From Zancudomyces culisetae (taxonomy: Eukaryota; Kickxellomycota; Harpellomycetes; Harpellales; Legeriomycetaceae): 28,406 nt of DNA. The notes below the pieces were generated by a model that saw only the letters and a list, made by a program, of their open reading frames with translations, was not told the DNA's origin and did no database searches. Below are positions 9,077-18,591 of this stretch, piece after piece. Within the stretch, counting starts at the first letter, position 1. Every line of letters starts with the position of its first letter. The position numbers and the translations under genes are program-made. The DNA is taken from assembly GCA_001969505.1 (NCBI GenBank), contig LSSK01000579.1, positions 1 through 28,406 of the forward strand, written 5' to 3'.

Positions 9077-9773
9077 TTTATTCGAAACTACTGTGGGTTT
9101 TTACTTATATCGTTCTAGATTGTACCGCAATTTTCTCGAATTATCCAAGTATATAGCCCAGAGGATGCGTATTTAACGTAAATCTATGTGAAATTCAAGT
9201 AAACTCGTATTTTATTAAAAACGAAGGCTGGAGTTTTATAGAAGATATTTACAACACGTAAAAGCATCCAGTGGAAAAAAAAATAACAAATGAGAGTTTT
9301 TGGTGATTTTAACAAAAACTACTTGTGTTTTTTTTTGTATATTTTTTTTACCAGTTATTAGGAGAGCAAAAATTTTTTTATGGATTTGGCAGTTTCTGTC
9401 CATACATTCATCAAAAAAAAAGAGCCAAACAAGCCAACAGTGCAAACGATCTACAATACTTAACAAAGCTCCCCTGTGAAGTTGTAGCTGGCAAAACAGT
9501 AAGAAACGTTATTTTCATGATTATAAAGAGTCCAGATTTAATACAAAGTCTGAAAGCCCCTCTCATACCATTTACTCTATGGACGACCCATAAACACCAA
9601 GTCCCAAGAAAGGGTAATTATCTGCTAATATAAAGCGTAGTTGTATATTATACCTAAGAAGTCTAAAACCAAACCTGTTAGCCCTTGCTTATAGGCTGCC
9701 TTGACCTGTATATTTTTGTTTATTTTTGAATATTAAGATAACACAAAGGAAAAAAATACTAAAATGGGTAGTG
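9077..9773. other. intergenic region between SmB and TAT with an unassigned plus-strand open frame
   Basis: The region holds the SmB promoter side and the 3' end of the aminotransferase gene (TTTATT at 9719-9724, an AATAAA on the minus strand). On the plus strand, 9352-9633 stays open for 93 codons after a good acceptor-like TTTTTTTTACCAG. It contains a donor-like ACA|GTAAGA at about 9498, a coding-like segment LTKLPCEVVAGKT, and no upstream ATG. It could be an exon of an unrecognised small gene or chance. Confidence 0.25.
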
Positions 9774-11021
9774 TTATAACAGGTGACGGGTGCAAAAAGC
9801 ATGAATACGGTCGAAAGCTTCATTAAGAAGTTCCGGTGGAGGCGTAATAACGAAACGGAAGCTGTCTGGAAAATCAAACAAATCACCAGGAAGAATAGAA
9901 ACATTCTCTTCGTGCTTCAGTGCGTGGAAAAAGCTAAAGTAGTCAGCAACTTCGGGGCGGAATTTGGAATAATCAACAAGCCCCATGACATACATGGATC
10001 CCTGGGGCTTTGTAGCGGCCTTTAATCCAGGAATAGAATTCAGTCGTTGTTCACAGATAGTCGCGTGTTGCTCAAGCCGGCTGCGAACATCCGCATGGAA
10101 TTCTTCTGTGACATTAGATGGATCCAAGATCGCGGGGATGGCCTTCTGGATAAACGAAGTCACTGTGATCAACATGTCGGATAATGAGGACAATCCCTTC
10201 TTGATGGGGCTAAAGACCTTAAGTGGGTCATGAAGAGTAACCCAACCGACTCTCCATCCAGGGACTAAATATTGCTTGGCCAATCCACCAACTGTCAATA
10301 CAGGAACCGATTCTGATATTGTTGAAAGAGGATAAAACACCTCGCCTGTGAATACCATACCGTGGTATATCTCATCTGTTATGACGGGTATGTGGTACTT
10401 TTCGCATAGCGCAAGTATGTCCAAGAGGTGCTCCTTGCTGAAATTACTACCACACGGATTTGAAGGATTGTTTATCAGCACTGCCCTGGTCCTTGAATCA
10501 ATAAGGCTTTCGAGCTGTTCCAAGTCTACCTCCCATTTTCTATCCGCAAGTAGATTGTACATTTTGTGCTCTACCCCTCTTACCATTGCTGCTGTCTTGT
10601 ACATTGTGAAACCTGGCCTAGGGATCAGGACATTATCACCTCTATTTGCCAACACACTAATTGCAAGGTCTATTGCTCCACAACCTCCACTTGTGAGGAA
10701 TACATCCGTGTAATCTAGCTTGCAATAGCCTCCAGAATATCTATCCGCAACAGCCTTTCTAGCCTCCATTTTTCCTGCAGCTGGGAGGTATCCATTACAT
10801 TTTTTGCTTTCCAATGCCTGGTTTACTGCCTCTGTTACCTTTGGGCTCAAATCAAAGTTTCCGTACAAAGTTGGATCTCCAAGAGACAAATCTATGAGCT
10901 TTTTTGAGCTTTTTTCCCCTAGCAGGCCCTGTGGCTTACTGGTGACCAGGTCAAATATGGGATTTATGCCCTTTGCGGCTTCTGCAGCCTTCACTTTTTC
11001 CCAGCCCTTCGTAGTACTCAT
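9774..11021 (-). CDS. TAT: tyrosine aminotransferase
   Basis: This is a PLP-dependent class I aminotransferase, most like the tyrosine aminotransferase subgroup. That enzyme transfers the amino group of tyrosine to 2-oxoglutarate, giving 4-hydroxyphenylpyruvate, the first step of tyrosine breakdown. The gene is intact and intronless, 415 residues against about 400-450 for the family. Visible signatures are an N-terminal INPIFDLV segment, LSLGDPTLYGNF (43-56), SGGCGAIDLAI (111-121), NNPSNPCGS (184-192) with the PLP-binding Asn188, DEIYHGMVF with Asp216 and Tyr219, and the Schiff-base Lys249 in GGLAKQYLVPGWRVGW. The C-terminal FRFVITPP supplies the carboxylate-binding Arg. The TAT-type GWRVGW and DEIYHGMVF contexts favour TAT over alanine or aspartate aminotransferases. 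It is probably cytosolic, as no targeting peptide is visible. Confidence 0.92.
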   Translation of the reverse strand: MSTTKGWEKVKAAEAAKGINPIFDLVTSKPQGLLGEKSSKKLIDLSLGDPTLYGNFDLSPKVTEAVNQALESKKCNGYLPAAGKMEARKAVADRYSGGYCKLDYTDVFLTSGGCGAIDLAISVLANRGDNVLIPRPGFTMYKTAAMVRGVEHKMYNLLADRKWEVDLEQLESLIDSRTRAVLINNPSNPCGSNFSKEHLLDILALCEKYHIPVITDEIYHGMVFTGEVFYPLSTISESVPVLTVGGLAKQYLVPGWRVGWVTLHDPLKVFSPIKKGLSSLSDMLITVTSFIQKAIPAILDPSNVTEEFHADVRSRLEQHATICEQRLNSIPGLKAATKPQGSMYVMGLVDYSKFRPEVADYFSFFHALKHEENVSILPGDLFDFPDSFRFVITPPPELLNEAFDRIHAFCTRHLL

Positions 11022-11536
11022 TTTTCTACCTATTTATCACTATTTGCTATATACTTGGTCCAAAATCGAAAAATTGAAAAACCGAAAAAATGGACAAATG
11101 TTGCAAATGGTTTTTTATAGTGTTTTCAGAATCATGTGTGTGTTACGTAATATCAGCCTCGCGCGCTCTTTGCTGCTTACTAATAAATGAGCTATCCATT
11201 CAAATAGTTTATTTTTTCCCCTTTTTTTTCCTGATAAAACTGCACCTCGAAAACTGGGCTTTTGGCTATTTGAAAAAAAAACCGCCCCTTGATGTTTGAA
11301 AAAATTAGTGAGCAATTAACACCAACTTGATACAACTTGAGGAGATAATATGAAGAAAATCACAATTCAAACCAACCAACTAAAGGTAATGCTGATAATA
11401 AAAAAATCGCAATAGAACAAAGAGCTTATAGAAACTAAAAAATAAAAAGTGAAAAGGAAATGAGAGGGAAGAAAACGCTGAAATTGATCTTTTCTTCTGC
11501 GTTATTTCCCAAAGTTCTTCGTTTCTTGGGTCCTGC
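11022..11536. other. intergenic region between TAT and the SAMHD1-type gene
   Basis: About 515 bp of AT-rich DNA with A-runs, lying between two minus-strand genes. It must hold the 3' end of the dNTPase gene and the promoter of TAT. No gene or convincing element is visible. Confidence 0.4.
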
Positions 11537-13594
11537 TCAAGTACAGCCGCTAGAAGCCCTTGCCCTTATTTCCTTACACAGCCTACCGAAGGCTTCCTTG
11601 CATCTCATAAGCTCTGTCTCGGTTGTAAACTTCTGTGGGTTTGGTTTCAAATACACACGCAACATGAACTCTTCAAATTTTGTAGGATAGCATAGCGTCT
11701 TTTTTTGGATTGGCACCGAGAATGCAGTGTTTATATCCGTCTTATTGTAAAATCTTATAAAATCAATTGGGTTTTTCGATCCCATGCCATAGTTTAATCT
11801 ACACCAGTTTATGCAAATATCATCAGCGTCCAGTTGAGTATCACATTCAATTCTCTTAAAAATCTCTGTCGGCTCCCACCATTCCTTTTTTTTTGGTACA
11901 TATTTGTAATTAAATGGATTAGAGTATTGTGGTTATGCTTCCAACTTGAAAAAATATATATATGTCAAATAATTCCTTTTTAGATATTCTCTTTAGTAGT
12001 TGAAAAAAAGACAGCATTAGTCGCACCAAAAGGAATTCTTACCTTTTTATACAAAGCGAGCTCCTCCTGACTCAGGAGTATCTCATCTACCAGTTTATAT
12101 ATTTCCCTCCTCCTGATTCTTTTAATAATTGCCTTCGACTCGGCCAGCCTTTTGTCCTCAGATCTCTCGATGTCACGCACAATTTCGTCAGTAAGGTACA
12201 TATATTTATTAGGATCTTTGATCGAGTCTGCTATCCTTAACACAGTGTTGGCCCCAACCATCACTTCAATAATCATCATTTCTATCGCTTTACATGTTTT
12301 GTGTGAATATATCTTTTTATGTAAACTATATCTAACATGGAATAGCTCCAAGATATTAAATATCTCCTTTTCATTGAAACAAACTTCATCGTCTATAACT
12401 CGTGAGTTTGTCATTAGTCTAATTGATATGTTTTTAAGTGTTTTTAGAATGTGTACTAGCTTGCTGCCACCAGACATAACAAAGAGACGTATTATTCTAC
12501 AAAATACACTGGTTTAAGTGAGCATTTAACAAAAAAAATAACAACCTTACCTAGAATTATCATAACTACTTTTGATCCCCAAATGATGGCAATCACGCAT
12601 CAAATAATCAAACTTGTCAACATCAATTCCATTTCTTTTGTTTGCAACTATCTGGAAGAGAAATTTTCGCTTTTCGTGACTAATTTACATATATTACACA
12701 TTGTATCTTTCTTTAGTATATGATTTTTAATAGCTGACAGGGATAGAAAAGAATATCTAATAGAGGATTAGCTTGCCATTTTTTAGAAGGTTCTCCCATT
12801 ATCAAATCAACAATAAAACCTGCTTCGTGCTCATTGATTTCCGGCGAGTTTTGTTCAATCATATCTCTGAACATCATTACTGAACCTTTCTCGTGGCTCC
12901 ATGTGCAATGTGGATCAACTGCTTTCATAAAGCCAGAATCAAACGCATGGCTAAACGGCCCATGACCTATTTATGCGTTTATTTTGGTTTTCATGTTGTG
13001 CACCTTCGTGTAACTTTTCTCGTTTTCTAGCAGAAAAAGCATATATTATTACCTAAATCATGGCACAAGCCAGCAATGGTGATGCACTTGACTTCTTCAT
13101 CTGTTATTTCTAATTCCGGTTGTAATTCTCGTATGTTCTCTATCATCTTGTTTGCCAAATGACTCACACCTATTTTTTTCGCATTCGAGTAAAGTTGAAA
13201 AGAAAAATGGAGCCCAAACACCCTTCAATTGCAATCGCTACTTTTTTTCGTAAACAAAAGCCCTGTCTTTACTTCAAGGATGAAAAATGTAAAATACCTA
13301 TGGAATGCTCGAATCTTGTATGTGTGCCACCTGGGAATACGAAATTAACCAGTCCCAATTGCTTGAGGTACCTCAGCCGTTGAAAATGCTCTGTGTCAAT
13401 TATGTCCAGTACATATTTTTCCAATTTTATTTGTCCCTGAGAATAGTTAATAATATACTTTTATTGTTGTCCTCGTGCGGATAAAAAAAAACACCCGAAA
13501 TATATATATTTATACATTCTCACTGTAATTGTCCAGGTATATTAACTGACTGGCTTACATAAATTGGATCCTTGATATATTTTGTCTCGTCCAT
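11537..13594 (-). CDS. SAMHD1: SAMHD1-type deoxynucleotide triphosphate triphosphohydrolase, seven exons
   Basis: This HD-domain enzyme splits dNTPs into deoxynucleoside and triphosphate. My model has exons 13594-13559, 13436-13298, 13169-13053, 12966-12777, 12679-12551, 12418-12043 and 11884-11537, giving 444 residues. All phases join. An in-frame TGA just upstream fixes the ATG. The metal site is intact: H56 (RFEHS), H95-D96 (LCHDLGHGPFSH) and D182 (GIDVDKFDY), matching human H167, H206, D207 and D311. Human K312, Y315, D319, R366, H370 and Y374 are matched by K183, Y186, D190, R233, H237 and Y241. The [15 protein letters not shown] allosteric segment is conserved. The N-terminal SAM domain of the vertebrate enzyme is absent; the protein begins at the DPIYG strand. 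The C-terminal part ([19 protein letters not shown]) aligns with human [22 protein letters not shown]. Less certain are the last acceptor (after an A9 run) and the start of exon 6, where an alternative acceptor at 12497 would add 26 residues. It is expected to control the dNTP pool. Confidence 0.88.
12680..12776 (-). other. probable GC-AG intron in the SAMHD1-type gene
   Basis: The donor reads TG|GCAAGC and the acceptor AATTAG|TC. A canonical GT donor is not available in the required phase: the only nearby GT (in CCTGTCAG) gives phase 1, while the usable acceptors need phase 2 or 0. With the GC donor the protein reads [20 protein letters not shown], matching the family's [13 protein letters not shown] motif. 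Confidence 0.65.
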
Positions 13595-14918
13595 TATATC
13601 TCAGCTATTTCCCTCAAGCATAAAAAAAAGCGCTGATATATATGGTTTCTATACTAAAAGAGGATAAATTAAGGTTTCACAAAGGCAGCAACCTGTAGCT
13701 CTTATTTAAACGCAATTTCGTGTGTATATATATTTCTTCAATTTTTGATCTACTTATTCCTACGTAACACAAACGCAGCAAATATCAAATAAAACGAAGA
13801 ACTAGACCAGCTTAAAAGAGCGAATAGGATACAGAGATAGCAATATTTTAATGCAGCATCTCATCCCAGTTTAGAATCCATTTCATGAAGCATTTTGACA
13901 AATTGCAAATGTTGTTTTTTATAAACAGTACTAACAAGACTAGCACTGTGGTAGGAAAAGACTTCTTTTGAGAGGAGATGTAAGCAACTGCTAATGTAAC
14001 TGACAAATAAAAATGTTAATAGACCCTGGTATTTCGCAAGAAATTGGTCTAGAGCATAAGGCGGTGAAAATGTGAATCTCATATATCCCAATAGTTTTCA
14101 CTACTAAATATTTTGGGAAAATGTTCAATCTAGCCACAACATCAATGAATAGGTTGAAGGTGTTAGGTCTATCTATAGTTATAAAAACCGCTACTAACAC
14201 AATTGCTTTCTCTAATTTTAGGTGCTTTTTTACAGCCAAGTGCAAAATCCATTGATTAACTGCTTTTAATGTGAAAAATTCGTATGATATAAAATATTTG
14301 CACCTTTTTTAACCTTTTTTCTCAGCCTTTTCACCTCGACCCTTTATTTTTTTCTTGTATTTATTTAGTCTAGAATTGGAATTGCATCTTAAAAGATAGA
14401 TGCTTTGATAATCATATTAAAACTCGTACACCTACTTAACAAAAAAAGTTGTAAATTATAAACGTGTTATAAATATCTGTACGTAAAAAAAAGCGTATAA
14501 AATGGACACGTCTTTTTATACCGTTGCATAAATGCACAAGCATGCGTTGGTATTGTTTTCTATGGCACGGGTTACAGGTGTATACTGGAACGTTTTACTA
14601 ATATATGTTATATTTGCTCTGGTATAGAGTTTATTTAATAAAAGTATTCCTGTTGAGTATAATAATAAAGGGTAGTTCTCTCCGTGATCTGTTACTAATA
14701 ATAATAATCTTTAAAAAAAAAAAACAATAATAATATCCCTTTCTCGTTAATCTCCCGCCGTCTTGGTCCGTTACCATCCTATTTGTGTAAAACGTACATT
14801 CGGACTGGTTGTATAAAAAACACATTATGGTGGTTAGATGGTGGGGAATCATGAAAATAGGGGTACTAGGCGAATGTGTAAAAATTACGCATTCACAGGT
14901 ATAAATATTTATATTAAG
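13595..14918. other. AT-rich intergenic region with two overlapping open minus-strand frames
   Basis: The 1.3 kb between the dNTPase and subtilisin genes holds no recognised gene. On the minus strand, frames at 14245-13991 and 14091-13861 overlap in different phases. The second contains a hydrophobic stretch (LLTFLFVSYISSCLHLLS), but its apparent start is TTG. They could be a decayed membrane-protein fragment, but composition alone could produce them. Confidence 0.3.
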
Positions 14919-16175
14919 TTAATTCCTTGCTTGGTTGTAGGCAATAAGGTTTGGGGATGCGGGATCAAGACCAGAAATAGCACCTGTGGTTGCGTAAAAC
15001 ACCAGTGTACTCTTCATTTGGAAAAACGACATTGGGCTTCCGGCAATGCCCAAAAAGTAGGCCATTAGCCCAGTTATGTGTGGTGCAGCCATGCTTGTTC
15101 CGGACAGCGTTGCAGTATCTGTATTTGAATTTTTTCCCGCTGAAAGGATGTTTTCGCCAGGCCCAAAAATACTGACACACTTTCCATAATTTGAAAAACT
15201 TGATTTATTATCAGAAATACCGATTGAACCTACTGCTACTGCGTATTGAGCGGAAGCCGGTGAGTACCCACATGCATCCCTATTATTATTTCCTGCACTG
15301 ACTCCAAAGTGAATGTTTTTACTTACGGCTGCATCTACTGCATCATTTAATGACTGGACATAGGAGGATCCAACGCTTAAATTTGCCACGGATAGTGCAT
15401 CATTTCCTCCTGCACTTCGTTGCATATGATCATTAATCATAAAATCGATTCCTTTAATGATGTTTGTCGAGGATCCCACACCATTTGAGCCAATCACTTT
15501 TATTCCCACAAGCGAAACTTTTTTAGCCACTCCAAAATTTATACCACCAACTGTTCCAGCTACGTGCGTTCCATGCCCATTTAGATCCTGTGGAACATCA
15601 CCGTCTATGGCTACGTATGCAACTCTAGCTCTTCCTTCAAATTCAACATTGTTTACATTTATTCCTGTATCCAGTATATATGCTGTTACTCCGGCACCAC
15701 TTGAGGAGTCATAGTAATATGAATATGGAGAGGATCCTAATCGATTTTTTTGCGAAATTCTAGCTAGTCCCCACCCAGCGTTTTGCTGAACATTATCGAC
15801 CCGTATCAGCGTTTCCCTTTCGACATATTTTACCTCTGGACTTAGTCTGATATATTTCAACAGTTTTTCATCAAAATTACCTGAATATCCCAGTATAGAG
15901 TGTTTGAATACTGCATCCACGTTATTAGTTGAATGCTTGTTATAGTTATTTGTTAGAACCACTTGAAAGTTTACTTTTTCTAAATGGTTATACAACACAG
16001 TTGCGTTTTCATTTGCCTTGGTCTCTAACACTACGATGTATTTATTTGGAACAACCTCTGCATTCTCTGCCTCAAACAGTGGTGCATATTTGGATGCTTC
16101 AAATATACTTTGCCTACTTTTCCAGGAATATGCGGTTGCCAGTGGCAGTAGAATAAAAAGTTGTTTATAATGCAT
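14919..16175 (-). CDS. secreted proteinase K-like subtilisin (S8 serine protease)
   Basis: This is an intact, intronless 418-residue preproenzyme. A signal peptide covers about 1-16 (LFILLPLATAYS). An inhibitor I9 propeptide covers about 43-126 (NKYIVVL at the start, VKYVERETLIRV at the end). Maturation probably occurs between the propeptide end and the mature N-terminus near Q131 (QNAGWGLARIS). The catalytic triad is complete: D169 (YILDTGIN), H201 (NGHGTHVAG) and S361 (SGTSMAAPH), with the oxyanion Asn296 (SAGNNN). The layout is that of the proteinase K family, which degrades extracellular protein, including host tissue or cuticle in insect-associated fungi. The usual SLGG substrate segment reads LSVGSS. 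An insertion (MQRSAGGND) precedes it. The ATG at 16175 gives an ideal signal peptide. Function is firm; substrate is not known. Confidence 0.93.
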   Translation of the reverse strand: MHYKQLFILLPLATAYSWKSRQSIFEASKYAPLFEAENAEVVPNKYIVVLETKANENATVLYNHLEKVNFQVVLTNNYNKHSTNNVDAVFKHSILGYSGNFDEKLLKYIRLSPEVKYVERETLIRVDNVQQNAGWGLARISQKNRLGSSPYSYYYDSSSGAGVTAYILDTGINVNNVEFEGRARVAYVAIDGDVPQDLNGHGTHVAGTVGGINFGVAKKVSLVGIKVIGSNGVGSSTNIIKGIDFMINDHMQRSAGGNDALSVANLSVGSSYVQSLNDAVDAAVSKNIHFGVSAGNNNRDACGYSPASAQYAVAVGSIGISDNKSSFSNYGKCVSIFGPGENILSAGKNSNTDTATLSGTSMAAPHITGLMAYFLGIAGSPMSFFQMKSTLVFYATTGAISGLDPASPNLIAYNQARN

Positions 16176-17989
16176 AATATGAGCGTTTATTTTTCCGCAG
16201 TTTAAATGAGCGGGTTAGATTTATCGCTTATATTTTTAGAGATGTATTGTACTATTAATGGTTTTCGATGTTGATATACCATATATATTCATTATTTATG
16301 TAAATATCTATAAAATTTTCTAGTAATATAAAAGCTTTTTAATAATTACTTATGGTAAAAATTAAAGTCCTAGTCATGTGTTTCTTGAAAGTATAAAAAA
16401 CCTTTAGCCATTGTTTTATTTAGCAAATACCCTTGTAGTAAAAATTTCACAATGGGACAGGGATACTAGGGCTGATGACACATTGCCTTGAAAATATGAT
16501 TATACACCATTATAGGTATATCACCATTTTAATTCACAAATTCTGTTAAATTAATCGGAAGTAAAAAAAAACTTTTAATACTCAGTATGTTCATGTGCCT
16601 TAGTTTTTCCCGGCTGTAATTTTACCCTCTTCGTAATTTTTTTTACAATATATATATTTAATAAAAAAAGTTAAAAATAATACTATTTAAATATCACCAG
16701 ATCAAGGGGCTTTTCATGTGTACCCAGAATTAATATGGGACACAAAGAATATAATAAAAATTATATATTAATAACAATCAATCTAAAATGATTGAAAACT
16801 CAATTAATTTAAAGACAACAATTACTTAGTACAACTAAATTAAATTAATTCACATAATTAGAAATCCAAAAACGAAAAAAAAGTATAATTGTTATAATTA
16901 TTAGTATATACATTGTATAATCTGAGAAAAAAAAATAAAAAGAAATTGAATATCTAAGCCAAAGCCAATAATATAGTAAAACAATATATCACGTAAATTG
17001 ATTAATTATGTTTTGCTTGACCTATCCAGATACAATTATGTGTGTATCTATTTTTATTTTAAATTGATTAACTTTCCTAGAAACTAGTTTATATCAATTA
17101 ATCCATTACCCTCATTAAGACAAAAAATTAAAATAGATAAATGGTGTTTAAATTTAGTCCATAAAAGTAACCGTTTAGTTTAAATAGACATCAATTAAAA
17201 TTACTATCAAATAATTAAAAATAACTAAATAAAAAATTTGAACCATAAATAAACTGATGTACACTGTTTCCTGTTGTATCTTTACATTTTTTCTTTAGTT
17301 AGGTACACAACTAGCATATAAGGAATACATACTATTTAAAATTTAAAGCTAAATTTTTAAATTGAGTCTAAATGCAAACATTTCAGTTGAATTTTTGCAA
17401 CAGATTTTGGAGAGATTATCAGCAGTTGAGAAACAAACCGCACTAAATGATTACATGTCAGTATCAGAAATCAGTGATTCAGCAAACATCACTACACCAT
17501 CAATTATTGACGCAGTAGATAAGACTAAATTGAAGGCTATTTGGTTGCCAGATTTACACCATCAAACCTCGTCATATATCCATAATTGTTAAAAGCGCTA
17601 CCAAGAATTGAATAAATTTTTTTTGGACACAACTGGTGTTATTAATACTAACGCTATAAAAAATATTGTAGTAATATACAATATGTGTTTAATTCATATT
17701 AATGTTATATAATGTTTACCATTAATATTATTTAATCATTATTTAATTATTAGTTTTAGTTTAATATACGTTTTATTAGTATCCTAATACTATAAGAAGG
17801 TAATCGTTTCGCTTAAATACAACTATGCAGTCAATCTTGTGTCTCTATAATTAATTATTTAATAATTTATTAGTATCATTACTGTGTGTTGTGGTTAAAT
17901 AATTGACTAAAACATTTTAAAATCTGCTGTACGTAAAAGTTGATATCAATGCAATAAATATATTTTTGGGTACTAACTGTACGCTTTTT
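16176..17989. other. very AT-rich spacer with retroelement-like remnant
   Basis: This is among the most AT-rich stretches of the window, full of short A/T runs and TTAATTAA-type sequence. The 5' side of the subtilisin gene lies at the left end. The only coding-like content is the possible gag relic at 17362-17708. No LTRs or terminal inverted repeats could be found by eye. Confidence 0.4.
17362..17708 (+). pseudogene. possible gag-like coding relic
   Basis: The plus frame reads an amphipathic, coiled-coil-like start (VEFLQQILERLSAVEKQT), then a Ser/Asp-rich part, then WLPDLHHQ and a TAA at 17590-17592. The same frame stays open after that stop for about 40 more codons (KRYQELNKFFLDTTGVINTN). 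There is no ATG at the start, only TTG. An N-terminal coiled coil followed by a polar linker resembles fungal retrotransposon Gag N-termini. The in-frame stop, missing start and very AT-rich setting suggest a decayed fragment. No reverse transcriptase or integrase is visible. The mobile-element origin is inference. Confidence 0.3.
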
Positions 17990-18293
17990 CTAACTTTTAG
18001 TTAGCTCTTCATATGTCTCCTCAAACTTTCTAACTCCATTATTGTATTTAATCTCTTTTTCATTTATTTCTCGTCTGTAATCAAGCCCAATCTCTTTTAG
18101 CATTTCGATTCTGCATTTTTATCATAGATTATCTTTTGCTTTTTCGGGTTTTTATGCTCTAGAAACGATAAATATAGCATATAAATTCTCAATAGAACAT
18201 GATAAAATAGTTTACAAAAAAATTGGGTTTCTTACCTTCATCCGAATCAGACATCAAATCTTCATGATCCCATCGCGACTTTTTTTCATTCAT
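17990..18293 (-). pseudogene. possible small spliced gene with a one-base frame break
   Basis: Exon 1 (18293-18236) starts with ATG and reads MNEKKSRWDHEDLMSDSDE, ending in a strong donor GAAG|GTAAGA. A 77-bp intron ends in TTTCTAG at 18159. Exon 2 begins at 18158 and continues HKNPKKQKIIYDKNAESKC before a TAA at 18099-18097. One frame over, starting near 18105, an open, charged stretch (MLKEIGLDYRREINEKEIKY and on) runs to TAG at 17990. The two frames differ by one base, next to short A-runs. This may be a sequencing error, a recent frameshift, or a genuinely short protein. The acidic/basic composition resembles small splicing-associated proteins, but I do not recognise the family. Confidence 0.35.
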
Positions 18294-18591
18294 TCTAGAG
18301 CTACTTTATTTTTCCTTGCTTTTTATATTAAGATTCATAAGCTAACGCCTCAACTTTTAAATCAATAATTCCGCGTAACTCTGTAACTATTTGACTTTTT
18401 TAATTTTTACTTTAGAATTTATTTAATCAAAATTACATCAATATAATTAGATTTTGTATTTTTTGTTATAAAAAGCACAATCTACAATATTTGAAAAGCT
18501 CAAACCTCAAAACACAAATTATAAAAATAAAATAGATGCGAATGAGGTTGAAGTTAAATAAACCAGATATTCTATGTAGTTATGAGCACTT

